Positions 1-8,575 of a DNA stretch of 64,000 bases are shown here, piece after piece. Source of the DNA: Cribrihabitans_A neustonicus (GTDB lineage: Bacteria > Pseudomonadota > Alphaproteobacteria > Rhodobacterales > Rhodobacteraceae). The translations under genes were made by a program, and so were the position numbers. How positions within the stretch are numbered: position 1 is the first letter of the stretch; each line of letters opens with the position of its first letter. Where the stretch lies: contig NZ_JBMERQ010000009.1 of assembly GCF_048820895.1 (NCBI RefSeq), positions 1-64,000 of the forward strand, in the 5' to 3' direction. The notes under the pieces were generated by a model that saw only the letters and a program-made list of their open reading frames with translations, searched no databases and was not told the DNA's origin.

Positions 1-141
1 CCCTCGCCCCCATTCCGGCTTGGTGCTCCTTCAGGATGCCAATGATCTGCTCATCGCTGAAACGGCTTTTCCGCATCGTCTGTCTCCTCGCTTGGAGAAC
101 AGGCTAACTTCAAATCGCGGACTTTTCAGGGGAGCACGTCA
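1..141 (-). mobile_element. IS3-family element, one end with start of orfA (cut by window edge)
   Basis: The reverse strand from 76 down to the window edge reads MRKSRFSDEQIIGILKEHQA and continues in frame, the usual N-terminus of an IS3-family OrfA with its helix-turn-helix. The sequence upstream (77-141) ends in a plausible inverted-repeat tip starting TGACGTGCTCCCCTGAAAAG on the minus strand. At 141 it abuts a tyrosine recombinase reading frame, which suggests the element inserted there. The rest lies outside the window, so intactness cannot be judged. Confidence 0.75.
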
Positions 142-330
142 GATGCTGCGCCGCAGTCCGCCGTTTCGGCCGTTCGCTGCGACTGCGAGGTGTCGGAACC
201 GGTGCCCGAGGAAAGTGGCAAAATGCTTCATCGCACGGATATGCGCTTTCTGCGCCTTGTCGTCCGTCCCGCGGATGCGCATGTTGTCGATCATCCGCTC
301 TCGAAGCGGTGGCGATCTCTCCCCTGGCAT
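142..330 (-). pseudogene. Tyrosine recombinase (integrase), N-terminal fragment
   Basis: The minus strand from 330 reads MPGERSPPLRERMIDNMRIR followed by a KAQKAHIRAMKHFATFLG stretch, the SAM-like N-terminal core-binding domain of small phage-type integrases found in transposon-borne recombinase sets. A GGGAGG ribosome site precedes the ATG. After the FLG segment the expected SPDT motif appears only in the next frame, so there is a frameshift at about 235. The gene then stops at about 141 where the IS3 end begins. No catalytic domain remains, so it is dead. Confidence 0.65.
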
Positions 331-493
331 GGGAACCTCCTGTCTTCCGATTGAAAAGGCCTCGATCGTCAGGCAGCAATGCCGATCCCCAATTGCCCCA
401 CTTTCAGATCATCGCTGAACACCAGCCACCCGCGCCAATGCCGAGGAGCGGTTTCATCCTTTGGCTGCCCGCGGTCAACTGCGACAGCGGCGG

Positions 494-682
494 TTACCGC
501 CCTGGCCGGTGATCGGCACGCTGCGGTGCTGCAAGGGCAACCTTCGTCCGGCGCATTGAATGGCTGCCGTACGAGCCCAGCTCCAAGCAAATCGAAGACA
601 TCCACTTCCGTACGAGCCGCGCATACTGCGGGGGTGAGATGTGCAGCCTCTCGAGGAGCCGCCTTTGCAGGCGCCAGGGCAC
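494..682 (-). pseudogene. Tyrosine recombinase, C-terminal catalytic fragment
   Basis: The minus frame shows QYARLVRKWMSSICLELGSY and then GSHSMRRTKVAL, matching the second half of the tyrosine recombinase catalytic domain with its H-x-x-R box (HSMRRT). The following segment expected to carry the LLGH box and the tyrosine is lost, because the frame turns into unrelated sequence after KVAL. It lies upstream of the other integrase fragment, so two recombinases once sat in tandem, as in multi-recombinase transposons. Bases 369-493 hold only degraded sequence that I cannot assign. Confidence 0.6.
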
Positions 683-723
683 CAGCCCCAGCCGGAAATC
701 AGCGGGGGTAGCTCAGGACACTA

Positions 724-1638
724 TTAATTTTCGGGTGCGGCGAATGGCTGAAGACTTTTTTCGAACAGCGCCAGGAATTCCAGCGTCAGGATCGACGCTG
801 ACTTGTGGCTTGGCCAGACCAGCGAAAGCTGGTGGGTGATGTTGGCTGAAAAAGGACGGAAGCTGACCCCTCTGCCGGCATATTGCTGCGCGTCGAGTTC
901 GCTGACCACCGATACGCAGACACCCTTGGCCACCAATTCACAGGCACAGGTGAACTGCCTGGTTTCAATAAAGCTGTCCAGCGTCACCCCTGCCGCATCG
1001 AGGGCATCGCGCAACCGCAGGTAAAACTCACTGCCAAGCCGGTCATGCGCTATGCGCTCGCCGGCAAGATCGCTCGGCTGGATGACCCGCTTGGCTCCCA
1101 GGCGGTGGCCTTCCGGAAAGATGCAGACACAGCGGATCGGTATTGTTTTACAGTCCAAGGCATGATGCGACCTGAACCCGTCAGTGATACCGCAGTCATA
1201 TTGTTCGCCGATGACCCAATCCAGAATACGCTCTGGCCGGTCAGGCTCGATTGTCACGGTCGCTTCGGGCCGGGCCGACAGAAAATCGGCAACAACTCCG
1301 GGCAGGTGGCTGGTCGAAAAGCCGGGAAGGCAGGCGACCTTCAGATGGCCGCTTGTCCCGGTCTGAATGTTCTGGCGCAGATTGCGGATCTGCCCCATCG
1401 CGCCAAATATCCGTTGAATCTCAGGCAGAAGATACTGCGCCTCGCGCGTCAACGCCAGGCGGCGGCCGGAGCGGGAAAACAAGGGGTATCCCAGCTCCTT
1501 TGACAAGTCGGCCAGCAATCTGCTGACAGCAGGCTGCGAGATATTCATGGCCTTGGCGGTTAAGCTGATGGTTCCGCTTTCGGCGAGAATATTAAGGGCC
1601 TGAAGCTGCCGTATCCGCAGCGGCTCATCAACAGTCAT
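724..1638 (-). CDS. LysR-family transcriptional regulator
   Basis: 304 residues, the usual LysR length. The N-terminal winged helix (about residues 8-65) carries the LTAKAMNISQPAVSRLLADL type recognition region; the rest is the periplasmic-binding-protein-like effector domain. The ATG at 1638 was chosen because an AGAAGGAC ribosome site precedes it and the longer frame upstream has no LysR-like sequence. It is divergent from a polyamine-type ABC importer across a 285-base AT-rich region with a T-N11-A dyad, so it most likely controls that importer and itself. The effector is unknown. Confidence 0.85.
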   Translation of the reverse strand: MTVDEPLRIRQLQALNILAESGTISLTAKAMNISQPAVSRLLADLSKELGYPLFSRSGRRLALTREAQYLLPEIQRIFGAMGQIRNLRQNIQTGTSGHLKVACLPGFSTSHLPGVVADFLSARPEATVTIEPDRPERILDWVIGEQYDCGITDGFRSHHALDCKTIPIRCVCIFPEGHRLGAKRVIQPSDLAGERIAHDRLGSEFYLRLRDALDAAGVTLDSFIETRQFTCACELVAKGVCVSVVSELDAQQYAGRGVSFRPFSANITHQLSLVWPSHKSASILTLEFLALFEKSLQPFAAPEN

Positions 1639-1680
1639 CCCGTTTGTCCTTCTGCCGGGCAGCGATCTTCCGCAGCAACC

Positions 1681-1695
1681 ATAACTCCATATTAT
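1681..1695. promoter_or_regulatory. Candidate LysR binding site
   Basis: ATAA-N7-TTAT dyad containing T-N11-A spacing (T1682, A1694), 43 bases upstream of the LysR start and in the AT-rich core of the divergent region that also serves the importer operon. Position and spacing fit a LysR autoregulatory site; no other evidence. Confidence 0.4.
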
Positions 1696-1923
1696 ATGTA
1701 ACGAAAATAATAATGTTGAATTATACCCGCGGCTGCGGCACGCTTTCGCCAATGACAGCCGCCCGACTCTTTTTTGCTCTCGGGCGGCCCAAAGAATGGG
1801 AGCGTGCCGTGTTGTATCCTGCTCTGCGCAGTCTGCGAATTTCCCAGGCCTGTCAGCCGCCGCTGGAAGGCCGGATGCGTCAATGCTCCCGGGCACTCAA
1901 AGACAACAACAGGGAGTTCTACC

Positions 1924-3000
1924 ATGTCAGACAAACTCAATAAGATCGGGCGCATCGCTTTCGCCACGACCGCGATTGCAGCCCTTCCGGTGATGGCAGG
2001 CGCCGAAACGCTGCGGCTACTGACATGGGGCGGATACGCGCCCGAGGAGGTCATCGCCAAATTCGAGGCCGAGACCGGCCATACCGTCGAAGTGACCACC
2101 TCCAACAACGAAGAGATGATTGCCAAGCTGCGCGCCACAAATGGCGGCGGTTTCGATCTGGCGCAGCCCAGCCAGGACCGGATCACCAGCGCGCAGGAAG
2201 AATTCGGGATCTACAAACCGATCGACATGTCGCGCATCAACGCTGACCTGTTCATCCCTTCCATGCTGGAAGCGACAGCCGAGAACACCACCTTCGAAGG
2301 CGAGGTCTACGGCCTGCCGCATGTCTGGGGCACCAGCGGCCTTGTCGTGAATACCGCCGCGGCCGGCAATGTGCAGGACTACACCGATCTTTGCGACGCG
2401 TCCGTGGCCGGCAAGGTGTCCTACCGCCTCAAGCGCCCGACGCTGATCGGTTTCGCCTATGCGATGGGTCTTGACCCGTTTGCGGCCTATGGCGACAGCG
2501 CGGCCTATCAGGGCATCCTCGATCAGGTTGAAGCGAAGCTGACCGAGTGCAAGCCGAACGTGAAGACCTACTGGGGCGGCGGCGATGAGATCAAGAACCT
2601 GCTGCGCTCCGGCGAGGTTGTGGCCTCGATGGCTTGGGATACCGGCGGCTGGCAGCTGAACGCCGACAATCCGGACATCACCTTTGTTGCGCCCAAATCC
2701 GGCGCATTGGGCTGGATCGACACCTTCGTCCTGCCCGCGCGCGGCCGGGCCGACGATGCGGCCTATGACTGGATCAACTTCGTGATGCAGCCGGAAATCG
2801 CCGCCATGATCACCAATACCGCAGGCAACTTCACCGCGGCGGTTGATGGCGATGCCGGTGTGAACGCAGACCTGAAGGCGCGCTACCAGGGCAGCTTCGA
2901 TCAGGAGGCGATCGACAACATCAAATGGTATCCGCCGGTGCCGGCCGGACTGGAAACCATGGAGGGGGCAACCCTCGACCGGATCAACGCTGCGAACTGA
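1924..3000 (+). CDS. ABC importer substrate-binding protein, spermidine/putrescine (PotD/SBP_bac_8) type
   Basis: 358 residues. The first about 27 residues form a Sec signal peptide ending ALPVMAGA, followed by the mature start ETLRLLTWGGYAPEEVIAKF, typical of the PotD/PotF and SBP_bac_8 binding proteins. The periplasmic protein would bind an amine or related small organic substrate and deliver it to the permeases encoded next. Start: ATG 1924 with AGGGAG upstream; the frame is open further left but carries no signal-like sequence there. It heads a four-gene operon. The precise ligand (polyamine, opine, amino-alcohol) cannot be read from the sequence. Confidence 0.88.
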   Translation: MSDKLNKIGRIAFATTAIAALPVMAGAETLRLLTWGGYAPEEVIAKFEAETGHTVEVTTSNNEEMIAKLRATNGGGFDLAQPSQDRITSAQEEFGIYKPIDMSRINADLFIPSMLEATAENTTFEGEVYGLPHVWGTSGLVVNTAAAGNVQDYTDLCDASVAGKVSYRLKRPTLIGFAYAMGLDPFAAYGDSAAYQGILDQVEAKLTECKPNVKTYWGGGDEIKNLLRSGEVVASMAWDTGGWQLNADNPDITFVAPKSGALGWIDTFVLPARGRADDAAYDWINFVMQPEIAAMITNTAGNFTAAVDGDAGVNADLKARYQGSFDQEAIDNIKWYPPVPAGLETMEGATLDRINAAN

Positions 3001-3021
3001 GGTCCGCAAAATTTCAAGTGA

Positions 3022-3050
3022 AGGGCGCCGCAGGGTGCCCTTTCTCTTCT
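3022..3050 (+). terminator. Intercistronic hairpin with T-rich tail (attenuator)
   Basis: AGGGCGCC, loop GCAG, GGTGCCCT (8-bp stem with one G-T pair) followed by TTCTCTTCT. It lies between the binding-protein gene and the ATPase gene of the same operon, where partial termination commonly keeps binding protein in excess over membrane components. Confidence 0.6.
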
Positions 3051-3064
3051 CATGAGGTTACACT

Positions 3065-4177
3065 TTGACTGTCTCTCCCCCCGATTTGGAGTGCCGCGAC
3101 CTGGTGAAGGACTTCAGCGACTTCCGGGCCGTCGACCGCGTCAGCTTCGAGGTTCCGCAGGGCTCCTTCTTCTCCATTCTTGGCCCGTCAGGATGCGGCA
3201 AGACCACGCTGCTGCGGATGATTTCCGGGTTCCAATCGCCGACCAGCGGCGATTTGCGGATCAAGGGCAAGTCGATGATCGGCGTGCCGCCGAACAAACG
3301 GCCGGTCTCGATGGTGTTCCAGCACCTGGCGCTGTTCCCGACGATGAACATCGGCGACAACGTCGGTTTCGGGCTGCGCCAGCGCGGGGTCGCCAAGGCG
3401 GAGATCAGAACACGGGTGGAACAGGTCCTGGAACGGGTCGGGCTTCCCGGCGTCTCGGCGCGGCGGGTCGATCAGCTGTCCGGCGGCCAGAAGCAGCGCG
3501 TCGCGATCGCCCGCTGCATGGTGCTTGAGCCCGATGTGCTGCTGCTGGACGAACCGCTGGGCGCTCTCGATCTGAAACTGCGCGAGCACATGAAGGTTGA
3601 GCTCAAGGCCCTGCAGGCCGCATTCAACACGACGTTCGTCTACATCACCCACGACCAGTCCGAGGCGCTGGTTATGAGCGACAATATCGCGGTGATGAAC
3701 AACGGCCGTTTCGAGCAGGTCGGCACCCCGCATGACGTCTACCACAAGCCCGGCACCGCCTTTGTTGCGGGCTTTGTCGGTGACGCAAACAGGTTCAGCG
3801 CTAAGGTTACGGCGGCAAATGGCTCCATGCTGTCGCTGGCGACGGATGCGGGCACCGAGATGAAGATCGAGGCGGCGGGCACGGGTCTCAGCGCTGGTGA
3901 GCGCGCCCAGATTTTCCTGCGCCCGGAGGCCATCGAGCTGGTGCCGCCGTCCGACGGGACCGGCGAGGGCATCAACGTCAATCCCGGCGTGGTGGATTCG
4001 GTCCTGTTCAACGGCGCAAACAGCACCGTGACGGTGCGGGATTCTGCCGGCGGGCTGGTGAAGGCCGCCCTGCCGCAGACCGGTGACTTCGCCGTCTTGC
4101 AGAAGGGAGACGCGGTGTTCACCCGCTGGCACCCGCGGCACGCCCGCTGCTTCCCTCTGCCGGGGGCCGGACGATGA
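3065..4177 (+). CDS. ABC importer ATPase, PotA type
   Basis: 370 residues. Walker A GPSGCGKTT (about residues 39-47), signature LSGGQKQR, Walker B LLLDEPLGALD and the H-loop THDQSEAL are all present. A C-terminal TOBE region (about 280-370) is typical of the PotA/MalK branch and is often regulatory. The start is TTG at 3065, preceded by a GAGGT site; no in-frame ATG lies near. It energises uptake by the two permeases downstream and overlaps the first by ATGA. Substrate class follows from the neighbouring PotD-like protein. Confidence 0.9.
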   Translation: MTVSPPDLECRDLVKDFSDFRAVDRVSFEVPQGSFFSILGPSGCGKTTLLRMISGFQSPTSGDLRIKGKSMIGVPPNKRPVSMVFQHLALFPTMNIGDNVGFGLRQRGVAKAEIRTRVEQVLERVGLPGVSARRVDQLSGGQKQRVAIARCMVLEPDVLLLDEPLGALDLKLREHMKVELKALQAAFNTTFVYITHDQSEALVMSDNIAVMNNGRFEQVGTPHDVYHKPGTAFVAGFVGDANRFSAKVTAANGSMLSLATDAGTEMKIEAAGTGLSAGERAQIFLRPEAIELVPPSDGTGEGINVNPGVVDSVLFNGANSTVTVRDSAGGLVKAALPQTGDFAVLQKGDAVFTRWHPRHARCFPLPGAGR

Positions 4178-5040
4178 GCTCCGATGCGTCCCGTCTGGGG
4201 TTCTATCTTCTGCTGGCGCCGATCCTCTTGTGGCTGGTTGTCCTGATCATCCTGCCGCATATCGGCCTGTTCCTGGTCTCGATCAGCGAAAAGACCGGCC
4301 CGCGGCAGTTTGAAACCGGTCTCGGGAATTACGCCGCCTTTTTCAGCGAGCCGCTCTACTGGCGGACCTTCGCGCGCACCGCGGTCATGTCGGTTCTGGC
4401 CACGGCGCTGACCCTGATCCTCGGGTTTCCGATTGCCTATTACATCGCAAAGCTGACACGGGGGCGGACCAAGACCACTCTGTTCCTGATGTGCATGATC
4501 CCGTTCTGGGTGTCGGAACTGGTCCGCACCTTCGGCTGGATGATCCTGCTGCGCGAAACCGGGGTATTCTCCAGCCTGCTGCAATACCTCGGCCTCGTGA
4601 ACGGCCCGGTCGAGATGCTCTACAACGATGCGGCGATCATGGTGGGTCTTGTCTACACCTCGATCCTGTTCATGGTTGTGCCGCTGGTCACCACACTCGA
4701 CAGTCTCGATGACAGCCTGATCGAGGCGGGCTATGATCTGGGCGGCACCAGCACGTCCATCATGCGTGAGATCGTCATTCCGCACGCAATGCCGGGCATC
4801 GTTTCGGGGTGCATCGTTGTCTTCATGCTGTCACTCGGCAATTACCTGACGCCGATCCTGCTGGGCGGAAAGGACAGCCTGTGGTTCACCGGCATGATCT
4901 ACACCCAGTTCATCACCCGGTTTAACTGGGAGCTCGGCTCGGCCTTCGGCTTCCTGCTGCTGGCGCTGTCGTCGCTTGTTGTCTTCCTTGGCCTGAGGCT
5001 TTCCGGCCAGACCCTTTCCCAAACCATGGGGCGCTCATGA
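4174..5040 (+). CDS. ABC importer permease, PotB type
   Basis: 288 residues with six predicted membrane spans. The EAA loop that docks on the ATPase is EAGYDLGGTSTSIMREIVIP at about residues 186-205. Overlaps the ATPase gene by ATGA at the start and the next permease by ATGA at the end, so the three are probably translationally coupled. Forms the inner-membrane channel together with the PotC-type partner. Confidence 0.88.
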   Translation: MSSDASRLGFYLLLAPILLWLVVLIILPHIGLFLVSISEKTGPRQFETGLGNYAAFFSEPLYWRTFARTAVMSVLATALTLILGFPIAYYIAKLTRGRTKTTLFLMCMIPFWVSELVRTFGWMILLRETGVFSSLLQYLGLVNGPVEMLYNDAAIMVGLVYTSILFMVVPLVTTLDSLDDSLIEAGYDLGGTSTSIMREIVIPHAMPGIVSGCIVVFMLSLGNYLTPILLGGKDSLWFTGMIYTQFITRFNWELGSAFGFLLLALSSLVVFLGLRLSGQTLSQTMGRS

Positions 5041-5897
5041 TACCCACTGTCCCCCAGCCGGCCTTCGCCAAATGGTGCTACCGGGCTTATGTCGCCGCGT
5101 TCTTCATCTACCTCGCGCTGCCGCTGGCGGTCGTGTGTGTCTTTGCCTTCAACAACAGTGTCTTTCCGTCGCTGCCGTGGGAGGGCTTCACCCTGGCATG
5201 GTTCTTCGGCTCCGACGCGCCTTTCATCGGGGTCTTCAACGAACGCTCGATCCTGCGGTCCATCGGCACGTCGGCATTTGTCGCCCTGTGGGTGTCCGGA
5301 CTTGCCGTTGCGGTTGGCACCTGCAATGCCTTTCTTTTTGTGCGCCATGACTTCCGCGGCAAGGCGGTGCTCTATATGCTGATGCTGCTGCCGCTGATCA
5401 TTCCCGGCGTGATCCTCGGGATTTCGATCCTGGTCTTCTCCAGCTCAGCCGCCAATGCTTTGGAAGACGCAACCGGCATGTGGTTCGACGGGCTGCGCCC
5501 CGGCCTGCCGCTGGTGATCCTGGGCCAGTTCTCCTTCATCACGACCTTCGCCACCCTAGTGATTTCGGCGCGGCTGCAGAAGTTCGACCCCAGCCTGGAG
5601 GAAGCCGCGCTGAACCTCGGGGCCAGCAAATGGGGCGCAATCCGGCAGATCACTCTGCCGTTCCTGCTCCCGGCGATTGTCGCCTCCGCGGTTGTGTCGA
5701 TCCTGATGAGCTTTGAGAATTTCAACACGACGCTGATGCTGGTCGGATCCGACTCGCCGCTGACGATCACCATGTTCGACAAGCTGAAGCAGGGGTCCAC
5801 GCCGGTTCTGAACGCCGTGTCGCTTCTCCTGATCATTATTTCCGCGGCCCTTGGGCTTATTTCGCTGCTCTTCCAGAAAGGGAAAACACGATCCTAA
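5037..5897 (+). CDS. ABC importer permease, PotC type
   Basis: 286 residues, six predicted membrane spans, EAA loop at EEAALNLGASKWGAIRQITL (about 189-208). It is the second permease of the importer and the last gene of the operon. No clear intrinsic terminator follows; the next gene begins 374 bases on. The heterodimeric permease arrangement (PotB plus PotC) again points to the polyamine/opine group of ABC importers. Confidence 0.88.
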   Translation: MIPTVPQPAFAKWCYRAYVAAFFIYLALPLAVVCVFAFNNSVFPSLPWEGFTLAWFFGSDAPFIGVFNERSILRSIGTSAFVALWVSGLAVAVGTCNAFLFVRHDFRGKAVLYMLMLLPLIIPGVILGISILVFSSSAANALEDATGMWFDGLRPGLPLVILGQFSFITTFATLVISARLQKFDPSLEEAALNLGASKWGAIRQITLPFLLPAIVASAVVSILMSFENFNTTLMLVGSDSPLTITMFDKLKQGSTPVLNAVSLLLIIISAALGLISLLFQKGKTRS

Positions 5898-6271
5898 TCC
5901 GGGCGCCCCAACACCGGTTCGTACAGGTGCATGGGGTTCGGCCAGGCTTAGGGCGACAACCAGGTGTGCTTCACAGTTTCTGCAAAGCCCTCTTTCCGAG
6001 CTCCGCGGCCGCTGGACCGGGACGCGTTATCGGTCGGTCCGCCACAACCTCGTGGATGGCCGCTTTCGGATAAATGGCCCATATATTTCACACTCGCAGC
6101 GGAGCTGGCACTGCACCTGATACGCATGTCCCGTTTGGGCTGTGACCGGCCAAATGTACCCAGAGGGTTTGCATGAGAAGTGATATAGGCTGCGGATATC
6201 ATAAGCATCATTGCTGACCTCGCCGCGTTCAAGACACAATTTTGCCAAGAAGGTATCTACTGTCAGTATCC
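5898..6271. other. Intergenic region, no recognised gene
   Basis: The stretch between the importer operon and the VWA operon holds short open frames on both strands (up to 94 codons) without recognisable protein motifs, ribosome sites or compositional support. It must include the promoter of the VWA operon, but I see no convincing -35/-10 pair. Its AT content rises towards 6100-6260. Confidence 0.5.
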
Positions 6272-8575
6272 ATGGTGTGTGGTGTCTCGTTTCTTCGTTT
6301 CCGCAGATTGTTTAGACCCGTTGTTGCGGGGCTTCTTTTGAGTGGCTTGGCTGCGCCCCTGGCTCGCTCTTCGGAGATTGCACCTGATGAACCGGTTGTG
6401 ATCCTTTACGATCAGGAAGGGCGGCCGGGGAAATGGGCCTTCACGAAGGCTCCGAAAGTCAGGTTGGTTTCAAGCTTCCTGTCAACAAATGCTTTAGCCT
6501 TGGAAGGCAGAACCGACGTATCCTTGCGCTTGGCTTCGACCGGTGTTTCGGGGGATGCCGGGGCCGACTGCACCGGCCATGAGACCGTCGTGTCACTGGG
6601 CCAGGACCTGACCCGGAACACCATTGAACGCTATACTGCCCGGCTGTCAGCCGAGGGCCATCAGACCGCGCCTGCCGCGGCTTTGCGGCAAGCGGTGGCG
6701 GACCTGGCGGCGCTCGGCGGCGGGCGGGTGATCTATTTCGCCGATACGCTGTCAAGCTGCGAAGATGACCCTCTGTGGGTCGCAGAGACGGCCCCGGACA
6801 CGGTCCGGATCGACGTGGTCGCGATGGGCGCGGCAGCGGATCTGCATGAACTGTCGGAGCTGGCGCTGGCCTCTGGCGGCTTGTTTCATATCTGGTCCGG
6901 ACCGGACGGTGCTGCCGAGCCCGGCGGAGCGATGATCGACGGGGCACTGCCGCCCGCCGAAGGCGGCGGTGGCGCGGGTTCCGGCACGCGGCCGCCGAGC
7001 GGCCGACCGCTGCCCGCAATCGAAGGCGGTGCGGATCCGGACCTTGATATCCCCGCCCTCCGGCTCAGGCGCCCCGGAGCGAACGCAGCTCTCGCACAGG
7101 TCGACACCGGGATTGAGCAATGTCCCGCCTTTGACTCGCTGTCGCGCACGCTGCTTGACTACGCGAACGGGGTTGCAGGAGATAAGCCGGTTACTCGGGA
7201 CGGTCCCGTTGCCATCGCCTTCGTACTCGACGCCAGCGGCTCCATGGCCGGGCGGCAGGACGGCCGCAGCAAGATGGCGATCGCCAAAGAGGCGCTTGGC
7301 GAGGCGGTGCAGGCACTGGGTGGCGTGAATGCGGTGTCCTCTCTGCACGCCTATGGCTTTGATGACAGCCTTCCGAAGACGCCGGAAGCGAGCTGCCCAA
7401 ACACCGCGGAAGTCGTTCCCTTTGGCGCGAACAACGGGCGGCGGATCGCCCGCGTTGCCGGAAGGCTGAAGCCCTATGGGTACACGCCGCTGGGTGCCTC
7501 CCTGCGTGCGGCAGGTGAGCGCTTGCAAAGTGTCGAGGCCAGCCGCCGGGTCGCTGTCCTGATCTCGGACGGGGAGGAGACCTGCGGCGGCGACCCTGTG
7601 GCCGAGGCTGCCGCGCTCGCGGAAGCGGGGATAGACGTGAATACTTACGTCGTGGGCTATGATCTTGATCCCTCCCAGCGCCTGGAACTGGAGGCCGTGG
7701 CTGCTGCCGGCGGCACCGGGTACCTTGATGCGGAGGACGGGCCCGGGCTGAAGCGTGTGCTCAAGGAGCTGGTCTCGGTGGTGGTCGAGAAGACAGAACG
7801 CATCGCCCCGAGCTGCTCGAACCCGGTGCGGGGCGGCCTGGCGCCGGACAGCGCCACCGAGATCCCGCCCGGCATCTACACAGTCGGTGAACTGCTGGAG
7901 CCGGGCGAGTTCCGGTATTACCGCGTCGCCATGGAAGAGGGCCACCGCGCTGTGATCCGCGGGCTGATCCAGTCCTGGCAATATGCCGACACCGCCGAGG
8001 GGCCAAGGGAGTCCGGCGCGGCGCCGGCTGCGCTGACCATCGAAACGCGCTACCCGGATGGCCGCCCCACCGCGGCGCAGTCCGCGCGCGAGGTGGGTAT
8101 TCCGGGAACCCCGGTGGAAACGACTTTTGTGGACACGACCGGTAGCGGGGTGGTCTTCGGACTGGGGGATGCCTACCGCCGGCTGCCGCCGGAAAGCTTG
8201 TTCGAAGTAGAGATCGTGCCCTTCGGCGATGGCGGCACCGGAGATGCCGGCGCGGTGCCTGACGGCGAGGACGTGGCCCGGATCAAGCCGGGCGGAACCG
8301 CTGACGGGAATTTCGGATATGAAGACAGGAAGGATGTCTGGCATTACGAGCCGGACGGCCCCGGCCGGCTGACCGCCTCTCTTGTTTACCGCGAGGGGGC
8401 GCCGAAATACCGCCTGACGGTTTATGACGCGGCAAGCGGCAAGCGGATCGGACGGGGCAACAATGGCCCGGTTCAATTCGACGCCACTGGCGCGGTCCGG
8501 ATCGAGGCCGAGAACCGGGCCCCGAAACTGCGGCCGGAACTGGGTGCCTACACGATCGTGGTGTCCAATGAATAG
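6272..8575 (+). CDS. Exported protein with two von Willebrand A-like domains
   Basis: 767 residues from ATG 6272; a TTG at 6242 would add ten residues and the choice is open, since the AGAAGG at 6247 suits neither well. A signal peptide covers about residues 1-32. Region 315-500 is a VWA domain with a complete metal site: DASGS (D320, S322, S324), T405 and D433 (ISDGEET). Region 35-225 shows the same succession (TAPAAALRQAVADLAALGGG, then FADTLSSCEDDP, then VRIDVVAMG) but no DxSxS, so it looks like a degenerate VWA copy. The C-terminal 250 residues are beta-rich, ending TIVVSNE. First gene of a four-gene overlapping operon of exported proteins. Function unknown; a metal-dependent adhesion or assembly scaffold is a guess. 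Confidence 0.8.
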   Translation: MVCGVSFLRFRRLFRPVVAGLLLSGLAAPLARSSEIAPDEPVVILYDQEGRPGKWAFTKAPKVRLVSSFLSTNALALEGRTDVSLRLASTGVSGDAGADCTGHETVVSLGQDLTRNTIERYTARLSAEGHQTAPAAALRQAVADLAALGGGRVIYFADTLSSCEDDPLWVAETAPDTVRIDVVAMGAAADLHELSELALASGGLFHIWSGPDGAAEPGGAMIDGALPPAEGGGGAGSGTRPPSGRPLPAIEGGADPDLDIPALRLRRPGANAALAQVDTGIEQCPAFDSLSRTLLDYANGVAGDKPVTRDGPVAIAFVLDASGSMAGRQDGRSKMAIAKEALGEAVQALGGVNAVSSLHAYGFDDSLPKTPEASCPNTAEVVPFGANNGRRIARVAGRLKPYGYTPLGASLRAAGERLQSVEASRRVAVLISDGEETCGGDPVAEAAALAEAGIDVNTYVVGYDLDPSQRLELEAVAAAGGTGYLDAEDGPGLKRVLKELVSVVVEKTERIAPSCSNPVRGGLAPDSATEIPPGIYTVGELLEPGEFRYYRVAMEEGHRAVIRGLIQSWQYADTAEGPRESGAAPAALTIETRYPDGRPTAAQSAREVGIPGTPVETTFVDTTGSGVVFGLGDAYRRLPPESLFEVEIVPFGDGGTGDAGAVPDGEDVARIKPGGTADGNFGYEDRKDVWHYEPDGPGRLTASLVYREGAPKYRLTVYDAASGKRIGRGNNGPVQFDATGAVRIEAENRAPKLRPELGAYTIVVSNE

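Noticed and set aside
369..605. Minus-strand frame ending KVGQLGIGIAA between the recombinase fragments
   Set aside because: Could be the disrupted end of the first recombinase or another gene's remnant; not enough signal to name it.
1692..2186. Minus-strand frame across the LysR/importer promoter region
   Set aside because: Antisense to the binding-protein gene and the promoter; no motifs.
5948..6248. Short open frames on both strands between the importer and VWA operons
   Set aside because: No ribosome site, no motifs; they overlap each other on opposite strands.
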